Part shown: positions 52,071-61,280 of the stretch, one piece after another | Layout of the letters: every line of letters begins with the position of its first letter | Numbering within the stretch: position 1 is the first letter of the stretch | Assembly (NCBI GenBank): GCA_019429275.1 | Contig: JAHYJC010000015.1 | Location: forward strand, 1-64,000 | DNA: 64,000 nt | DNA from: Lentimicrobium sp. | GTDB lineage: Bacteria > Bacteroidota > Bacteroidia > Bacteroidales > Lentimicrobiaceae | Direction of reading: 5' to 3' | Made by a program: the position numbers and the translations under genes | Notes under the pieces: model-generated | What the model was told of the DNA's origin: nothing | Databases searched by the model: none | The model's input: only the letters and a program-made list of their open reading frames with translations

Positions 52071-54695
52071 ATGGAAATTCCCGCTAAATACAGCCCTTCA
52101 GGAATTGAAGAAAAATGGTACAAATACTGGCTCAACAACAATTATTTCCGTTCTGTTCCCGATAACAGGGAGCCATACACCATTGTAATTCCACCGCCAA
52201 ATGTTACCGGTGTTCTTCACATGGGGCACATGCTTAATAATACCATTCAGGATGTATTGGTGAGGCGTGCAAGAATGCAGGGAAAAAATGCATGCTGGCT
52301 TCCTGGTACCGACCATGCATCAATTGCTACTGAAGCTAAAGTTGTTGCAAAATTAAAAGAGGAAGGAATTGAAAAGTCCTCGCTTACGCGCGAAGAATTT
52401 CTGGCTCATGCCTGGGAGTGGAAAGAGAAACACGGAGGAATCATTCTTGAACAGCTCAAAAAACTCGGAGCCTCCTGTGATTGGGAGCGGACAAAGTTTA
52501 CCATGGATGAATCCATGTATGACTCTGTAATTGAGGTATTTATCGATCTTTATAACAAAGGTTTGATTTACCGGGGAGTTAGAATGGTAAACTGGGATCC
52601 CAGTGCGCTGACCGCTCTGAGCGATGAAGAAGTGGTTTATAAAGAAGTGAGTTCAAAGTTGTATTATATCCGCTATAAGGTTGAAGGAACTGCTGATGAA
52701 TGGGTGACCATTGCCACCACCAGGCCCGAAACCATCCTGGGCGATACTGCTGTATGTTTCCATCCTGAAGACCAAAGATTCAGTCACCTCAGTGGAAAAC
52801 GCGTGTTGGTTCCCCTGATTCATCGCTCCATTCCAATGATTGAAGATGAGTATGTCGACCGGGAATTTGGTACAGGTTGCCTTAAAATTACTCCGGCTCA
52901 TGACATCAATGACTATAACATCGGACTGAAACACAACCTTGAATCTATTGATATTTTCAACGACAACGGTACCCTGAACGAAAAGGCCCTGTTGTATATT
53001 GGTCAGGATAGGTTTCTGGTGCGCGAAAAAATTGTTGATGATCTGAAAAACCACGGTCATATACTCAAAATAGATGATTACAAAAACAATGTAGGATTTT
53101 CGGAGCGTACCGATGCCGCAATAGAACCTAAACTATCGGTGCAGTGGTTTTTGAAGATGGAAGAATTGGCCAAACCTGCATTGGCAAGTGTTATGAACGA
53201 TGTGGTAAAATTCCATCCCGAAAAGTTCAAGAATACCTACCGTCATTGGATGGAAAATGTGCGTGACTGGTGCATTAGCCGGCAGTTGTGGTGGGGACAA
53301 CGGATTCCTGCCTATTATCTTCCAACCGGTGAGATAATAGTTGCCAAGTCTGCCGAAGAGGCTTTGGTCAAAGCTAAGGTATTAACAGGCAATGCTGCAT
53401 TGCTCTTAAAAGATCTTCGCCAGGACGAAGATGTACTGGATACCTGGTTTTCATCATGGCTTTGGCCCATTTCTGTTTTCGATGGCATCAGAAACCCTGG
53501 AAACCCTGACATCAAATACTATTACCCGACCAACGATCTGGTTACTGCGCCTGAAATTCTTTTCTTTTGGGTGGCGCGTATGATTATGGCCGGATATGAA
53601 TACCAGCAGGAAATTCCTTTCAGGAATGTTTATCTTACCGGTATAGTCCGCGATAAACTTGGACGTAAAATGTCGAAATCATTGGGTAATTCACCTGATC
53701 CTCTTGCACTTATTGAAAAATACGGGGCTGATGGTGTAAGGGTTGGAATGCTGCTGACCTCTCCGGCCGGAAACGACCTTCCGTTTGACGAGAGCCTTTG
53801 TGAACAAGGCAGAAATTTCAGCAATAAAATATGGAATGCACTTCGTTTGGTAAAAGGCTGGACTGTTGACGAAAATCTTGCTCAACCCGCGCATGCTTCG
53901 GCTGCTGCACTTTGGTTTGAAGCCCGATTCAATGAGTCGCTGGCACAAATTGAAGATAATTTTAATAAATACAGATTGTCAGAAGCCCTTATGGCTTCCT
54001 ATAAATTGGTGTGGGATGATTTCTGCTCATGGTACCTTGAGATTGTGAAACCTGCATTTCAGCAGCCGGTTGACAAAACCACCCTGGAAGCAACCATCGG
54101 TTTCTTTGGCAGACTTATGCAGATGCTGCATCCGTTTATGCCTTTCATTACCGAGGAAATCTGGCAGTTGCTTACAGAAAGGAAAGCCGGTGAATCCATT
54201 ATGGTTAGTGCAATGCCGGTATCAGCTAAAGCTGATTCAGAATTGCTTATGGCATTTGATCATGCCAGTGCTGCCATCATTGGAATCAGAAATGTAAGAA
54301 AAGAAAAGAACCTGCCCTTGAAAGATAAGGTAGAACTGAAGGTCAGGGGTGAAAATCCGGCGAGCATACTTGATGAAATTGTGATTAAGCTCGGCAACCT
54401 TTCTGAAATAAAATATGTTGATGAAAAACCTTTAGCTTCGGCCGGGTTCATGATAAAATCCACCGAGTACTATATTCCGCTGGGCGATGCTGTTGACATT
54501 GAATCAGAACGTGAAAAACTGAAAAAGGAGCTTGATTATATGCTCGGATTTCTTGAATCTGTCGATAAAAAGCTAAGAAATGAACGGTTTGTGGCCAATG
54601 CAAAGCCTGAAATTGTTGAAAATGAGCAAAGAAAGAGGTCAGATGCCTTATCAAAAATTGAACTTCTGAGAAATGCTATAAAAAGCCTCTCATAG
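52071..54695 (+). CDS. valS: Valyl-tRNA synthetase
   Basis: An 874-residue class I synthetase. [17 protein letters not shown] contains the HIGH-type motif; the editing domain has [17 protein letters not shown] and [31 protein letters not shown] and [14 protein letters not shown] (KMSKS loop) complete the catalytic core. An anticodon-binding helical domain and a C-terminal coiled-coil arm (about 800-874) that contacts the tRNA follow. It charges tRNA-Val and clears mischarged threonine. Complete and of normal length. The start is ATG 52071. Confidence 0.98.
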   Translation: MEIPAKYSPSGIEEKWYKYWLNNNYFRSVPDNREPYTIVIPPPNVTGVLHMGHMLNNTIQDVLVRRARMQGKNACWLPGTDHASIATEAKVVAKLKEEGIEKSSLTREEFLAHAWEWKEKHGGIILEQLKKLGASCDWERTKFTMDESMYDSVIEVFIDLYNKGLIYRGVRMVNWDPSALTALSDEEVVYKEVSSKLYYIRYKVEGTADEWVTIATTRPETILGDTAVCFHPEDQRFSHLSGKRVLVPLIHRSIPMIEDEYVDREFGTGCLKITPAHDINDYNIGLKHNLESIDIFNDNGTLNEKALLYIGQDRFLVREKIVDDLKNHGHILKIDDYKNNVGFSERTDAAIEPKLSVQWFLKMEELAKPALASVMNDVVKFHPEKFKNTYRHWMENVRDWCISRQLWWGQRIPAYYLPTGEIIVAKSAEEALVKAKVLTGNAALLLKDLRQDEDVLDTWFSSWLWPISVFDGIRNPGNPDIKYYYPTNDLVTAPEILFFWVARMIMAGYEYQQEIPFRNVYLTGIVRDKLGRKMSKSLGNSPDPLALIEKYGADGVRVGMLLTSPAGNDLPFDESLCEQGRNFSNKIWNALRLVKGWTVDENLAQPAHASAAALWFEARFNESLAQIEDNFNKYRLSEALMASYKLVWDDFCSWYLEIVKPAFQQPVDKTTLEATIGFFGRLMQMLHPFMPFITEEIWQLLTERKAGESIMVSAMPVSAKADSELLMAFDHASAAIIGIRNVRKEKNLPLKDKVELKVRGENPASILDEIVIKLGNLSEIKYVDEKPLASAGFMIKSTEYYIPLGDAVDIESEREKLKKELDYMLGFLESVDKKLRNERFVANAKPEIVENEQRKRSDALSKIELLRNAIKSLS

Positions 54696-54833
54696 GTCAA
54701 ATCAACTGTAAATCAATGTCTTAAATTGTTATTATTTCTATTAATTTTTATTAGCATCAAAATATTTTTTTGTGTCGGGTTAAGAAATTATAAAAAAAAT
54801 TTTACAATCCGGGTTTTAATTAAATAATTACTT

Positions 54834-54841
54834 TATATTTG
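54834..54841 (+). promoter_or_regulatory. -7 promoter box of the cold-shock gene
   Basis: TATATTTG matches TAnnTTTG, 27 bases before ATG 54869. It overlaps and excludes the in-frame TTG start at 54839. Confidence 0.5.
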
Positions 54842-54868
54842 CGCTTATTTTTTAATATTACCAATAAC

Positions 54869-55060
54869 ATGAAAACAGGAAAAGTAAAATTCTTCAATGA
54901 ATCAAAAGGTTACGGATTTATTCTCGATGACGAATCCGGAAAAGAGTACTTTGTTCACGCTACAGGTCTTATCGACCGTGTAAATGAGGGCGATTCAGTA
55001 ACTTTTGAACTTCAGGAAGGCAAAAAGGGCTTAAACGCCGTTAATGTTAAATTAGCCTAA
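54869..55060 (+). CDS. Cold-shock domain protein
   Basis: A 63-residue CspA-type OB-fold protein. It has GKVKFFNESKGYGFI with RNP1 (KGYGFI), and RNP2 in the form EYFVHATGL instead of the usual VFVHFS. It binds single-stranded RNA or DNA and probably acts as an RNA chaperone. ATG 54869 starts the canonical MKTGKVKFF; the longer frame from TTG 54839 is excluded by the -7 box. Relatives in this phylum are abundant proteins and need not be cold-induced. Confidence 0.96.
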   Translation: MKTGKVKFFNESKGYGFILDDESGKEYFVHATGLIDRVNEGDSVTFELQEGKKGLNAVNVKLA

Positions 55061-55087
55061 CTATATAAGTTTGAGCTTTAATTTATT

Positions 55088-55120
55088 AGGCTGTCATGCA
55101 AACATGGCAGCCTTTTTTTT
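55088..55120 (+). terminator. Terminator of the cold-shock gene
   Basis: An eleven-pair stem with one G-T wobble (55088-55098 with 55103-55113), loop CAAA, then eight T residues. Confidence 0.9.
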
Positions 55121-55265
55121 GTTTTTTGAGACCTAATTTATAATGATTTAAACAATCGTATATTTATAAATTGTTGAAATATAAGAAGATAAGATCATCA
55201 AATAAAAATATTGGCTATTAAGCTAATTTAGAAGCATTCTAAAGACAAACATATATGTTAAATAG

Positions 55266-55273
55266 TACTTTTG
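55266..55273 (+). promoter_or_regulatory. -7 promoter box of the HmuY/TonB-receptor operon
   Basis: TACTTTTG matches TAnnTTTG, 40 bases before ATG 55314. It lies within GTAC-TTTT-GTAC, a small inverted repeat. Confidence 0.5.
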
Positions 55274-55289
55274 TACCTGCCAAAAGGTA
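55274..55289. promoter_or_regulatory. Inverted repeat at the expected transcription start, candidate metal/haem operator
   Basis: TACCT (55274-55278) and AGGTA (55285-55289) with a six-base spacer lie directly downstream of the -7 box. A repressor here would block initiation. It does not match the classical Fur box, so the regulator is unidentified. Confidence 0.3.
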
Positions 55290-55313
55290 AAAAAGGGTCT
55301 ACTTAAAGATACT

Positions 55314-55667
55314 ATGGTTAATTCGGGTTTCAGATATCGGTGTGCTAAGGTTGCAATTCTTGCGACTGCTTTGCTGGTATTCTGGATATACCTTGGTTCT
55401 CTCATTAATTTTCACCAGCACCATATTTTTGGCAGAACCTTAATTCCTAATGGTATTTTGTGCAAAAGGGAAGAAATGACTGAAATTTCTCCCGACCTGC
55501 CATCACTTGATTTTTTCCAGGCTCCTGCAATTTCAGTTGAAGAATGCCGGAATCTGCTGAATCCGGAATTTTCTGAAATTTTACATTCTGGTCTTTACTC
55601 TTCAACAATAAGCTATCTTGGCATTCCCGCCAACCATGGGCTCCGGGCTCCGCCTGCCATTTCCTGA
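55314..55667 (+). CDS. Small His-containing membrane protein heading the HmuY operon
   Basis: A 117-residue protein with one N-terminal transmembrane helix (VAILATALLVFWIYLGSLI, about 13-31). A His cluster NFHQHHIFG follows at once on the outer side, then a soluble part ending near residue 117. Small His-motif membrane proteins of this kind occur beside metal and haem uptake genes in Bacteroidota. A role in haem or metal handling is plausible but unproven. ATG 55314 lies 40 bases after a -7 box, and the next gene starts 79 bases downstream, so it is probably the first gene of the operon. Confidence 0.6.
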   Translation: MVNSGFRYRCAKVAILATALLVFWIYLGSLINFHQHHIFGRTLIPNGILCKREEMTEISPDLPSLDFFQAPAISVEECRNLLNPEFSEILHSGLYSSTISYLGIPANHGLRAPPAIS

Positions 55668-55746
55668 TTCCTGCCTTTTCTTTTTCATTTCATTTTCCGT
55701 TGGCAATCCCATCCGGCGTTTATTTCATTATTTAAAAAACTTTTCG

Positions 55747-56982
55747 ATGAAAACTACTTTCACTCTATTTATTACTCTATTGGCATTCATTTCATTGGCA
55801 AGCAGAAATGCTGTCGCTCAAACAGAATATTCTGTTTCTATGGGCAATCAATACGCAAATGAGGTATTCTTTTCCCTCACCGATGGTGTGGTTAAAGTTT
55901 CTCCCCGAAATAGCTGGGATATAGCGTTTTATACCAATGCATTCAGTGCCGGTATCATTACAAACGATGGCTCTGGTGTTGAACTGTACACCTATCCTAA
56001 TGCAGCTGCCGATGGCTGGGCTGCTTTTGATACTATTGGAATGACTTCCTGGAAAAAGCTTTATAACACCACAACTTCCTGGGAAGAAGGTGCTTTCAAC
56101 AGGAATGCTACTGGTCATCCTGATTATGGTTGGGGTGTATACAGCATGACCTCACACGATGTGATAGGCGATTCGCTTTATCTTATCAAACCGGTTGACG
56201 GCATCTACAGAAAACTTCACATTGTCAGAAAAATTTCCACAGAGAACAAATTTATCATCAGGTATGCCAACCTGGATGGTTCAAACGATGTTACAGATAC
56301 TCTTTCTGTAAATCCTTACAACGACAGGATTTTAATGGCTTTTTCCTTCAATACAGGAATTGTAGACCGCGACCCTGTGGCAAGTAGCTGGGATATTGTC
56401 TTTACCCGTTACATGGCTATGGTGCAAAATACCCCATATCCTGTAAACGGTGTGAAACATAAAGCAGGAAATACTGTTGCACAGGCTGATAATGTTGCTC
56501 CCGATTTCACCGATTACAGCAGCCTGGAATTTCTTGCTGATATTGATGTTATTGGCCATGATTGGAAAACCATCAACATGACAACCTTTCAATGGGAAAT
56601 AGAAGATTCACTTGCATATTTTGTTCAAACAGAAGCAGGATCAGTTTACAAAGTTGTATTTGATGCATTCTCAGGATCAGGAACCGGCACAACTACATTG
56701 AATGTGAGAACCTTAGCAACTGCTTCTGCATCATTCAATCAGATAGAGGGTGTTAAAATCTATCCGAATCCTGCTACAGATTTTGTAAAGATTGAACTCG
56801 ATAGCCCTTTAAATGGTGCTGCAGTTGTTTTAATGGACCTGAGTGGAAGAATCATCAGCAAACAAAAACTTGATCGTTCACTTATGCATGAGTTCCATTT
56901 CCCTGAAGTTACCAAAGGTACATATCTGCTTCGCCTGACCGAGAGCAAAAACACATCAACCTATAAAGTTGTTATTTTCTAA
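55747..56982 (+). CDS. HmuY-family protein with T9SS sorting tail
   Basis: A 411-residue exported protein. Signal peptide (TLFITLLAFISLASRNAVAQ), then an all-beta HmuY-like region (about 25-320) containing VSPRNSWDIAFYTNAFSAGIITN and RDPVASSWDIVFTRYMAMVQ, the paired SWDI strands typical of HmuY. A C-terminal T9SS type A tail follows (KIYPNPATDFVKIEL, then KGTYLLRLTES). HmuY proteins capture haem from host or environmental haemoproteins. Here the tail predicts export through T9SS rather than a lipid anchor. The frame opens at TTG 55618, but ATG 55747 is the correct start. The stop overlaps the receptor start (TAATG). Confidence 0.85.
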   Translation: MKTTFTLFITLLAFISLASRNAVAQTEYSVSMGNQYANEVFFSLTDGVVKVSPRNSWDIAFYTNAFSAGIITNDGSGVELYTYPNAAADGWAAFDTIGMTSWKKLYNTTTSWEEGAFNRNATGHPDYGWGVYSMTSHDVIGDSLYLIKPVDGIYRKLHIVRKISTENKFIIRYANLDGSNDVTDTLSVNPYNDRILMAFSFNTGIVDRDPVASSWDIVFTRYMAMVQNTPYPVNGVKHKAGNTVAQADNVAPDFTDYSSLEFLADIDVIGHDWKTINMTTFQWEIEDSLAYFVQTEAGSVYKVVFDAFSGSGTGTTTLNVRTLATASASFNQIEGVKIYPNPATDFVKIELDSPLNGAAVVLMDLSGRIISKQKLDRSLMHEFHFPEVTKGTYLLRLTESKNTSTYKVVIF

Positions 56983-59198
56983 TGACAGGGAGAATACTGA
57001 TATTATTTATATATTTCTGGTTACCTCTGATGTTATTAGGGCAGGGAAATCCTGTGCGTGTTGTTGACAGCCGCACGGGAATGCCTGTTGCTTTTGCCCA
57101 CGTAAAAGCTACTGAACCAGGATCAAAAGCGGCAAAATTCTTTGTAACCGATCCGGATGGTTTTGTGAAGTTCACTGTTACAAAGCCAACCATTTTTCAG
57201 GTGACTTATGTTGGTTATCAGAGCTTTAATGATACACTTTTGCCTGGTGAAGAAGCTGTGGTCAGCTTATTGCCTGAGGTATTCTCACTGGATGAAGTGG
57301 TGGTTACTGCCCAGTATAATCCGGGCAGTGCTGACCGTTCACTTTACAGGGTAAATGTGATCAACCAGTTGCAACTTCGGCGAAGTGCGGCCAATGATCT
57401 TACCGGCTTATTGCGCAACCAGATGAACATCAGGTTTTCGCAGGATGCTTCACTCGGAACAGGAATGAGTCTTCAGGGTTTATCGGGTGAGCACGTAAAA
57501 ATATTGATGGACGGTGTTCCGGTTATCGGACGTTTGAACGGAAGTATTGACCTGAGCCAGATAAACTTACAGAATGCAAGGCAGGTTGAAATTATTGAAG
57601 GTCCGATGTCGGTAATCTATGGCAGCAATGCCCTGGCAGGTGTTGTAAATATCATTCCGCAGGACATTCCGGGAAATTCACTGACTGCCAATGCAGGAAC
57701 CTACCTTGAGTCTGTTGGGATTATTAATTTTGACGGAGGTTTTAGCATAAGACGAGGCAAGAATGCTTTTGGTGTTCAGGCTGGTCGCAACTTCTTTGCA
57801 GGATATTCACCTGAAGAGGAAGGCCGCTCAAGCCTATGGAAACCACGTCGCCAGGTGAATACTGACCTGAATCACAGCCTGTCTCTCAAAAAAATCATAC
57901 TTAAAACCAAATTCAGTTATTTTGATGAATTGCTTCTGATTAAAGGAAATTTATTGCCTCCCTATTATGAAAGAGCATTCGACAATCACTTCGGCACCAA
58001 TCGAATGACTGCCAAATCTGATATTTCAACAAAGGGCAGAAATCCTTTTACAGCCAGCAATTCGCTTTCGTATTACCAACGTATAAGAACCCTGTATTAC
58101 AACAATCTGACTATTCCTGAGAAAACACCCACCGAATATGATACCACAGGTTTTGGATCGTTTCTTTCGCGGGGAATGTACTCTTACAGAAGCGAATCGG
58201 GATTATTTGGTACTCAGTTTGGTTATGATGCAAATGCAGAATGGGCAACCGGTGATCGAATAGGAAATGAGAAACATGATATAGCCGATATTGCCGGGTT
58301 TGCCACATTTCAGTACCAGCCGGTGGAGTGGCTTTCCCTGCAACCGGGTTTCAGGTATGCCTACAATACCAGGTTCAACTCTCCTTTGATTTATGCATTG
58401 CATCTTAAAGCCGGCCCGCAAAAGGGAATGATGTTTCGTGCCTCCTATTCCAGCGGATACAGGGCCCCATCACTTAAAGAGTTGTACCTGTTTTTTGTGG
58501 ATGTGAATCATGATATTACCGGCAACCCCGATCTTAAACCTGAAAACTCAAACCACATTCAACTTCAGGCAACGCACAGAATTGAGAAGGTTACCTATGC
58601 TACTGAAACTGAATTCCGTTTCTTCCTGAACAACATTGAGGATCAGATAACCCTGGCAGAAACCGGCGGCGGGTCCTATACCTATTTTAATCTGGATCAG
58701 GCCCGCACCATGGGATATTCAGCAAGTATACGGTCATCGCTTTATCCTTTATTCGATTTAAGGCTCGGATGGGGGAGAACCGGAAAGGCAAATAACCTGC
58801 CCGGAGATGAAAATATGAAACTTTACTGGTCTCCGGAACTCACCTCGGAAGTTACCTGCCGAATGGATGATATTGATTTACATATCACTGCCATTTATAA
58901 ATTCACGGGTCAGACAGCCAGAATTATTATGCTTAGTGACGGGCAGATTGGCGAAGGTTTTATGGATTCGTACCACAATCTTGATCTGACACTTTTAAAA
59001 ACTTTTATGCAGAAAAGGCTGGCTGTCAATGCAGGTGTTAAAAATCTGTTTGATGTCACAAACATAACGTCTGCAGGTGGTTCAGGTGGTGTTCATTCAG
59101 GAGGCGGAAGCAATGTACCTGTGGCATGGGGCAGAACATTCTTTTTGAAACTTTCATTCAATATTTCAAAAAATGAAAAGGCAAATAAAGACAGCTAG
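56982..59198 (+). CDS. TonB-dependent outer-membrane receptor (HmuR-like)
   Basis: A 738-residue receptor. Signal peptide ending LLGQ; an N-terminal carboxypeptidase-regulatory-like domain (about 22-100, VRVVDSRTGMPVAFAHVKA); a plug domain with VKILMDGVPVIGRL and IEIIEGPMSVIYGSNALAGVVNI (about 105-230); then a 22-strand barrel ending in ...FFLKLSFNIS. The flanking HmuY genes point to haem or an iron chelate as ligand, with TonB-ExbBD energy from elsewhere. ATG 56982 overlaps the upstream stop, and its 3' end overlaps the next HmuY gene by 26 bases. Confidence 0.93.
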   Translation: MTGRILILFIYFWLPLMLLGQGNPVRVVDSRTGMPVAFAHVKATEPGSKAAKFFVTDPDGFVKFTVTKPTIFQVTYVGYQSFNDTLLPGEEAVVSLLPEVFSLDEVVVTAQYNPGSADRSLYRVNVINQLQLRRSAANDLTGLLRNQMNIRFSQDASLGTGMSLQGLSGEHVKILMDGVPVIGRLNGSIDLSQINLQNARQVEIIEGPMSVIYGSNALAGVVNIIPQDIPGNSLTANAGTYLESVGIINFDGGFSIRRGKNAFGVQAGRNFFAGYSPEEEGRSSLWKPRRQVNTDLNHSLSLKKIILKTKFSYFDELLLIKGNLLPPYYERAFDNHFGTNRMTAKSDISTKGRNPFTASNSLSYYQRIRTLYYNNLTIPEKTPTEYDTTGFGSFLSRGMYSYRSESGLFGTQFGYDANAEWATGDRIGNEKHDIADIAGFATFQYQPVEWLSLQPGFRYAYNTRFNSPLIYALHLKAGPQKGMMFRASYSSGYRAPSLKELYLFFVDVNHDITGNPDLKPENSNHIQLQATHRIEKVTYATETEFRFFLNNIEDQITLAETGGGSYTYFNLDQARTMGYSASIRSSLYPLFDLRLGWGRTGKANNLPGDENMKLYWSPELTSEVTCRMDDIDLHITAIYKFTGQTARIIMLSDGQIGEGFMDSYHNLDLTLLKTFMQKRLAVNAGVKNLFDVTNITSAGGSGGVHSGGGSNVPVAWGRTFFLKLSFNISKNEKANKDS

Positions 59199-60198
59199 TA
59201 TTTTGCTGATATCTATCGTTACGCTTACTTCCTGCTTTAAGGAGGATGAAATTGTAGTTCCTCAGAAACCCGGCAATGTTGAAACTGTGGTCATTGAAAT
59301 GCTTCCCGATTATACCATTCAATCATTTTTTAGTCTTTCTGAAGGAGATGTAAAAGCATCAAATCACCGCACAGACTGGGATATTGCAATGAGTACAAAG
59401 CCCGGCGATTTGACCCTTTGGCTGAACACTTCGATATTCATGTATGCAGCACGCACAGGAATCAGCGATTTCAGCGTTCCGCTTTCAACCACCGGTTGGG
59501 ATTGGAGATTCGATGCATCTACCGGCAATCCTGAAGGCAACGCCATAGGAAAATGGTGGAATGAAGATGCGAAAGGAATCAGTTCAAATGAAGAAGTCAT
59601 ATTGATTGACCGGGGTATTGACCCTGATGGCCTGCCACTCGGATTTCTGAAAATACAGCCCCTGATCGACCCTGTTACGCAGGAAGTGAGCCTTCGAATC
59701 GCCAAGCCCGATGGATCGCAAGAGAAAATTTTCCAGGTTTCGGTTGACCCGTTGCGAAGATTTGTTACGGTTTCGTTTGAGAATGGGTACAACAACCCAC
59801 AGATTGAACCTCAGGCTGAACAATGGGATTTGCTCTTTACCACATATACCACATTGCTTTTTACCGATGCAGGAGACCCCTATCCTTATCTTGTAAACGG
59901 AGTTTTGTTGAATGATACCCTGGTTCAGGCGGTTCTTGATACGGTTGTGCCTTTTGCTGAAATAGACCGTGAAAGGGCAGAAAGCCTCACACTTTCTTCG
60001 TCAGGGGATGTCATTGGTTATGACTGGAAAGAAATTAACGGCGATGTTACCTCAGGAAATATAACCTATACCGTAAGGTCGCACTGGAATTATATTATCC
60101 GCGATCGGAACGGATTGTATTATAAGCTAAGGTTTATTGATTTTTACAACAACCTGGGGAAAAAAGGATATCCAACCTTTGAATTTCAGAGGTTATAA
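59173..60198 (+). CDS. HmuY-family lipoprotein
   Basis: A 341-residue lipoprotein with lipobox LTSC (Cys21 lipidated), then an HmuY-type beta domain. SNHRTDWDIAMSTKP near residue 60 and PQAEQWDLLFTTYTTLLFTD near residue 220 are the paired WDI/WDL strands. DVIGYDWKEIN near residue 275 parallels the DVIGHDWKTIN of the upstream paralogue, showing common descent. It should sit on the cell surface or inner leaflet and pass haem to the receptor. The 26-base overlap with the receptor gene indicates one transcript. No T9SS tail is present. Confidence 0.87.
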   Translation: MKRQIKTASILLISIVTLTSCFKEDEIVVPQKPGNVETVVIEMLPDYTIQSFFSLSEGDVKASNHRTDWDIAMSTKPGDLTLWLNTSIFMYAARTGISDFSVPLSTTGWDWRFDASTGNPEGNAIGKWWNEDAKGISSNEEVILIDRGIDPDGLPLGFLKIQPLIDPVTQEVSLRIAKPDGSQEKIFQVSVDPLRRFVTVSFENGYNNPQIEPQAEQWDLLFTTYTTLLFTDAGDPYPYLVNGVLLNDTLVQAVLDTVVPFAEIDRERAESLTLSSSGDVIGYDWKEINGDVTSGNITYTVRSHWNYIIRDRNGLYYKLRFIDFYNNLGKKGYPTFEFQRL

Positions 60199-60224
60199 AT
60201 AAAAATAGTGTTTATGGTTAGTGT

Positions 60225-60253
60225 AGCCTGGTCAGTGGTGGCCGGGCTTTTTT
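60225..60253 (+). terminator. Terminator of the HmuY operon
   Basis: Seven-pair stem with one G-T wobble (60225-60231 with 60242-60248), followed by six T residues. It lies 27 bases after the last stop. Confidence 0.8.
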
Positions 60254-60318
60254 GTTTTTAAGAAAACAGAAGCCAAGCCTGATGCCGGTATTTATTTCTT
60301 TAATTTTAAATCCCTGAT

Positions 60319-61212
60319 TTACAGTAGGAATCCTGCTGCAAGAGCCATATCTTTGCGCCCTTCTCTGAGCATGTTCCTGATTTCCAGATGCAGATTTTCA
60401 AGCTTTGCTTTATCGCTCAGGCCTTCATTATCAAGGATATTTTTTATTGAAGGAAACAACCGGATTTTTTCAAGTTCATCAGCGTTTGGTCGATATTCGG
60501 ACGAACCCAGTCTGCCGAGCTCGTTACCGGTAAGAATGGTGCTGTTTCTCAAAGATAAGGGTAGTGCATCGATACCGATGGCTGGTTTTGTAAGGGGTTT
60601 TTCAACTTCAAACAGGGCATCACCATGCGCCCTAACGTAAAAGTCGCCACCCATACGGCCAACCAGGTCAATTTTTCGGGTGTCAATAAGTCCTGCAGAG
60701 TTCATAACCTCTTGATTCACATGCACAAGCAAAACTTCGCAGATGATGAGGTTGGCTGCTCCACCGCCCTTTCCGGTTTCAACGATGTCGCGCACCCGGC
60801 ATTCCCATTGCACCGGAGATTCCTTAACCCTGAAAGGTCTTACCTTTTCTGAAATCAACGGAGTAAATCCTGCTTTTTGAAACTCATCAACTCCCTTTGG
60901 AAATTCTGTGCTTGCCAAACTCATTTGCTCTACCATGCTGTAAGTCACTGCGTTAATTACCACTTCGGAAACCTGCTTCAGATTCTCAAAAGTGTCTTTC
61001 GTTGTATTGTCGCGGCCCCGCCTCGAAGGACTGAATATGATGGTGCTGGGATTTACCCCGAATGCATTGAAAAAACTGAAAGGAGCCAGATTGGGCCTGC
61101 CTTCGGCATCTACTGTGCTGGCGAAGGCAATGGGCCGTGGTGCAATGGCACCCAGCATCAGCTTGTGAAGTTCGGAATGGGGGATTAAAGCCGAATCAAA
61201 GGTTTTATACAT
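60319..61212 (-). CDS. Flavin reductase family protein in the tyrosine-degradation operon
   Basis: A 297-residue FMN-binding split-barrel protein: MLGAIAPRPIAFASTVDAEGRPNLAPFSFFNAFGVNP is the flavin-binding start of the family, followed by GRDNTTKDTFENL and ESPVQWECRVRDIV. The C-terminal 90 residues form an additional helical part. It follows fahA by 68 bases on the same strand. Related proteins occur beside tyrosine and homogentisate genes in Bacteroidota. No step of the pathway needs a flavin, so its role there is unknown; detoxification of quinones formed from homogentisate is one idea. The start is ATG 61212. Confidence 0.87.
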   Translation of the reverse strand: MYKTFDSALIPHSELHKLMLGAIAPRPIAFASTVDAEGRPNLAPFSFFNAFGVNPSTIIFSPSRRGRDNTTKDTFENLKQVSEVVINAVTYSMVEQMSLASTEFPKGVDEFQKAGFTPLISEKVRPFRVKESPVQWECRVRDIVETGKGGGAANLIICEVLLVHVNQEVMNSAGLIDTRKIDLVGRMGGDFYVRAHGDALFEVEKPLTKPAIGIDALPLSLRNSTILTGNELGRLGSSEYRPNADELEKIRLFPSIKNILDNEGLSDKAKLENLHLEIRNMLREGRKDMALAAGFLL

Positions 61213-61280
61213 AATTGGGTAATCTTATTATTTTCCAAAAATTAAATGAGCAACAAATTGAAAACCAAATGATCAAGGCT

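Noticed and set aside
55274..55289. Classical Fur box upstream of the HmuY operon
   Set aside because: The inverted repeat does not resemble the GATAAT-type Fur consensus.
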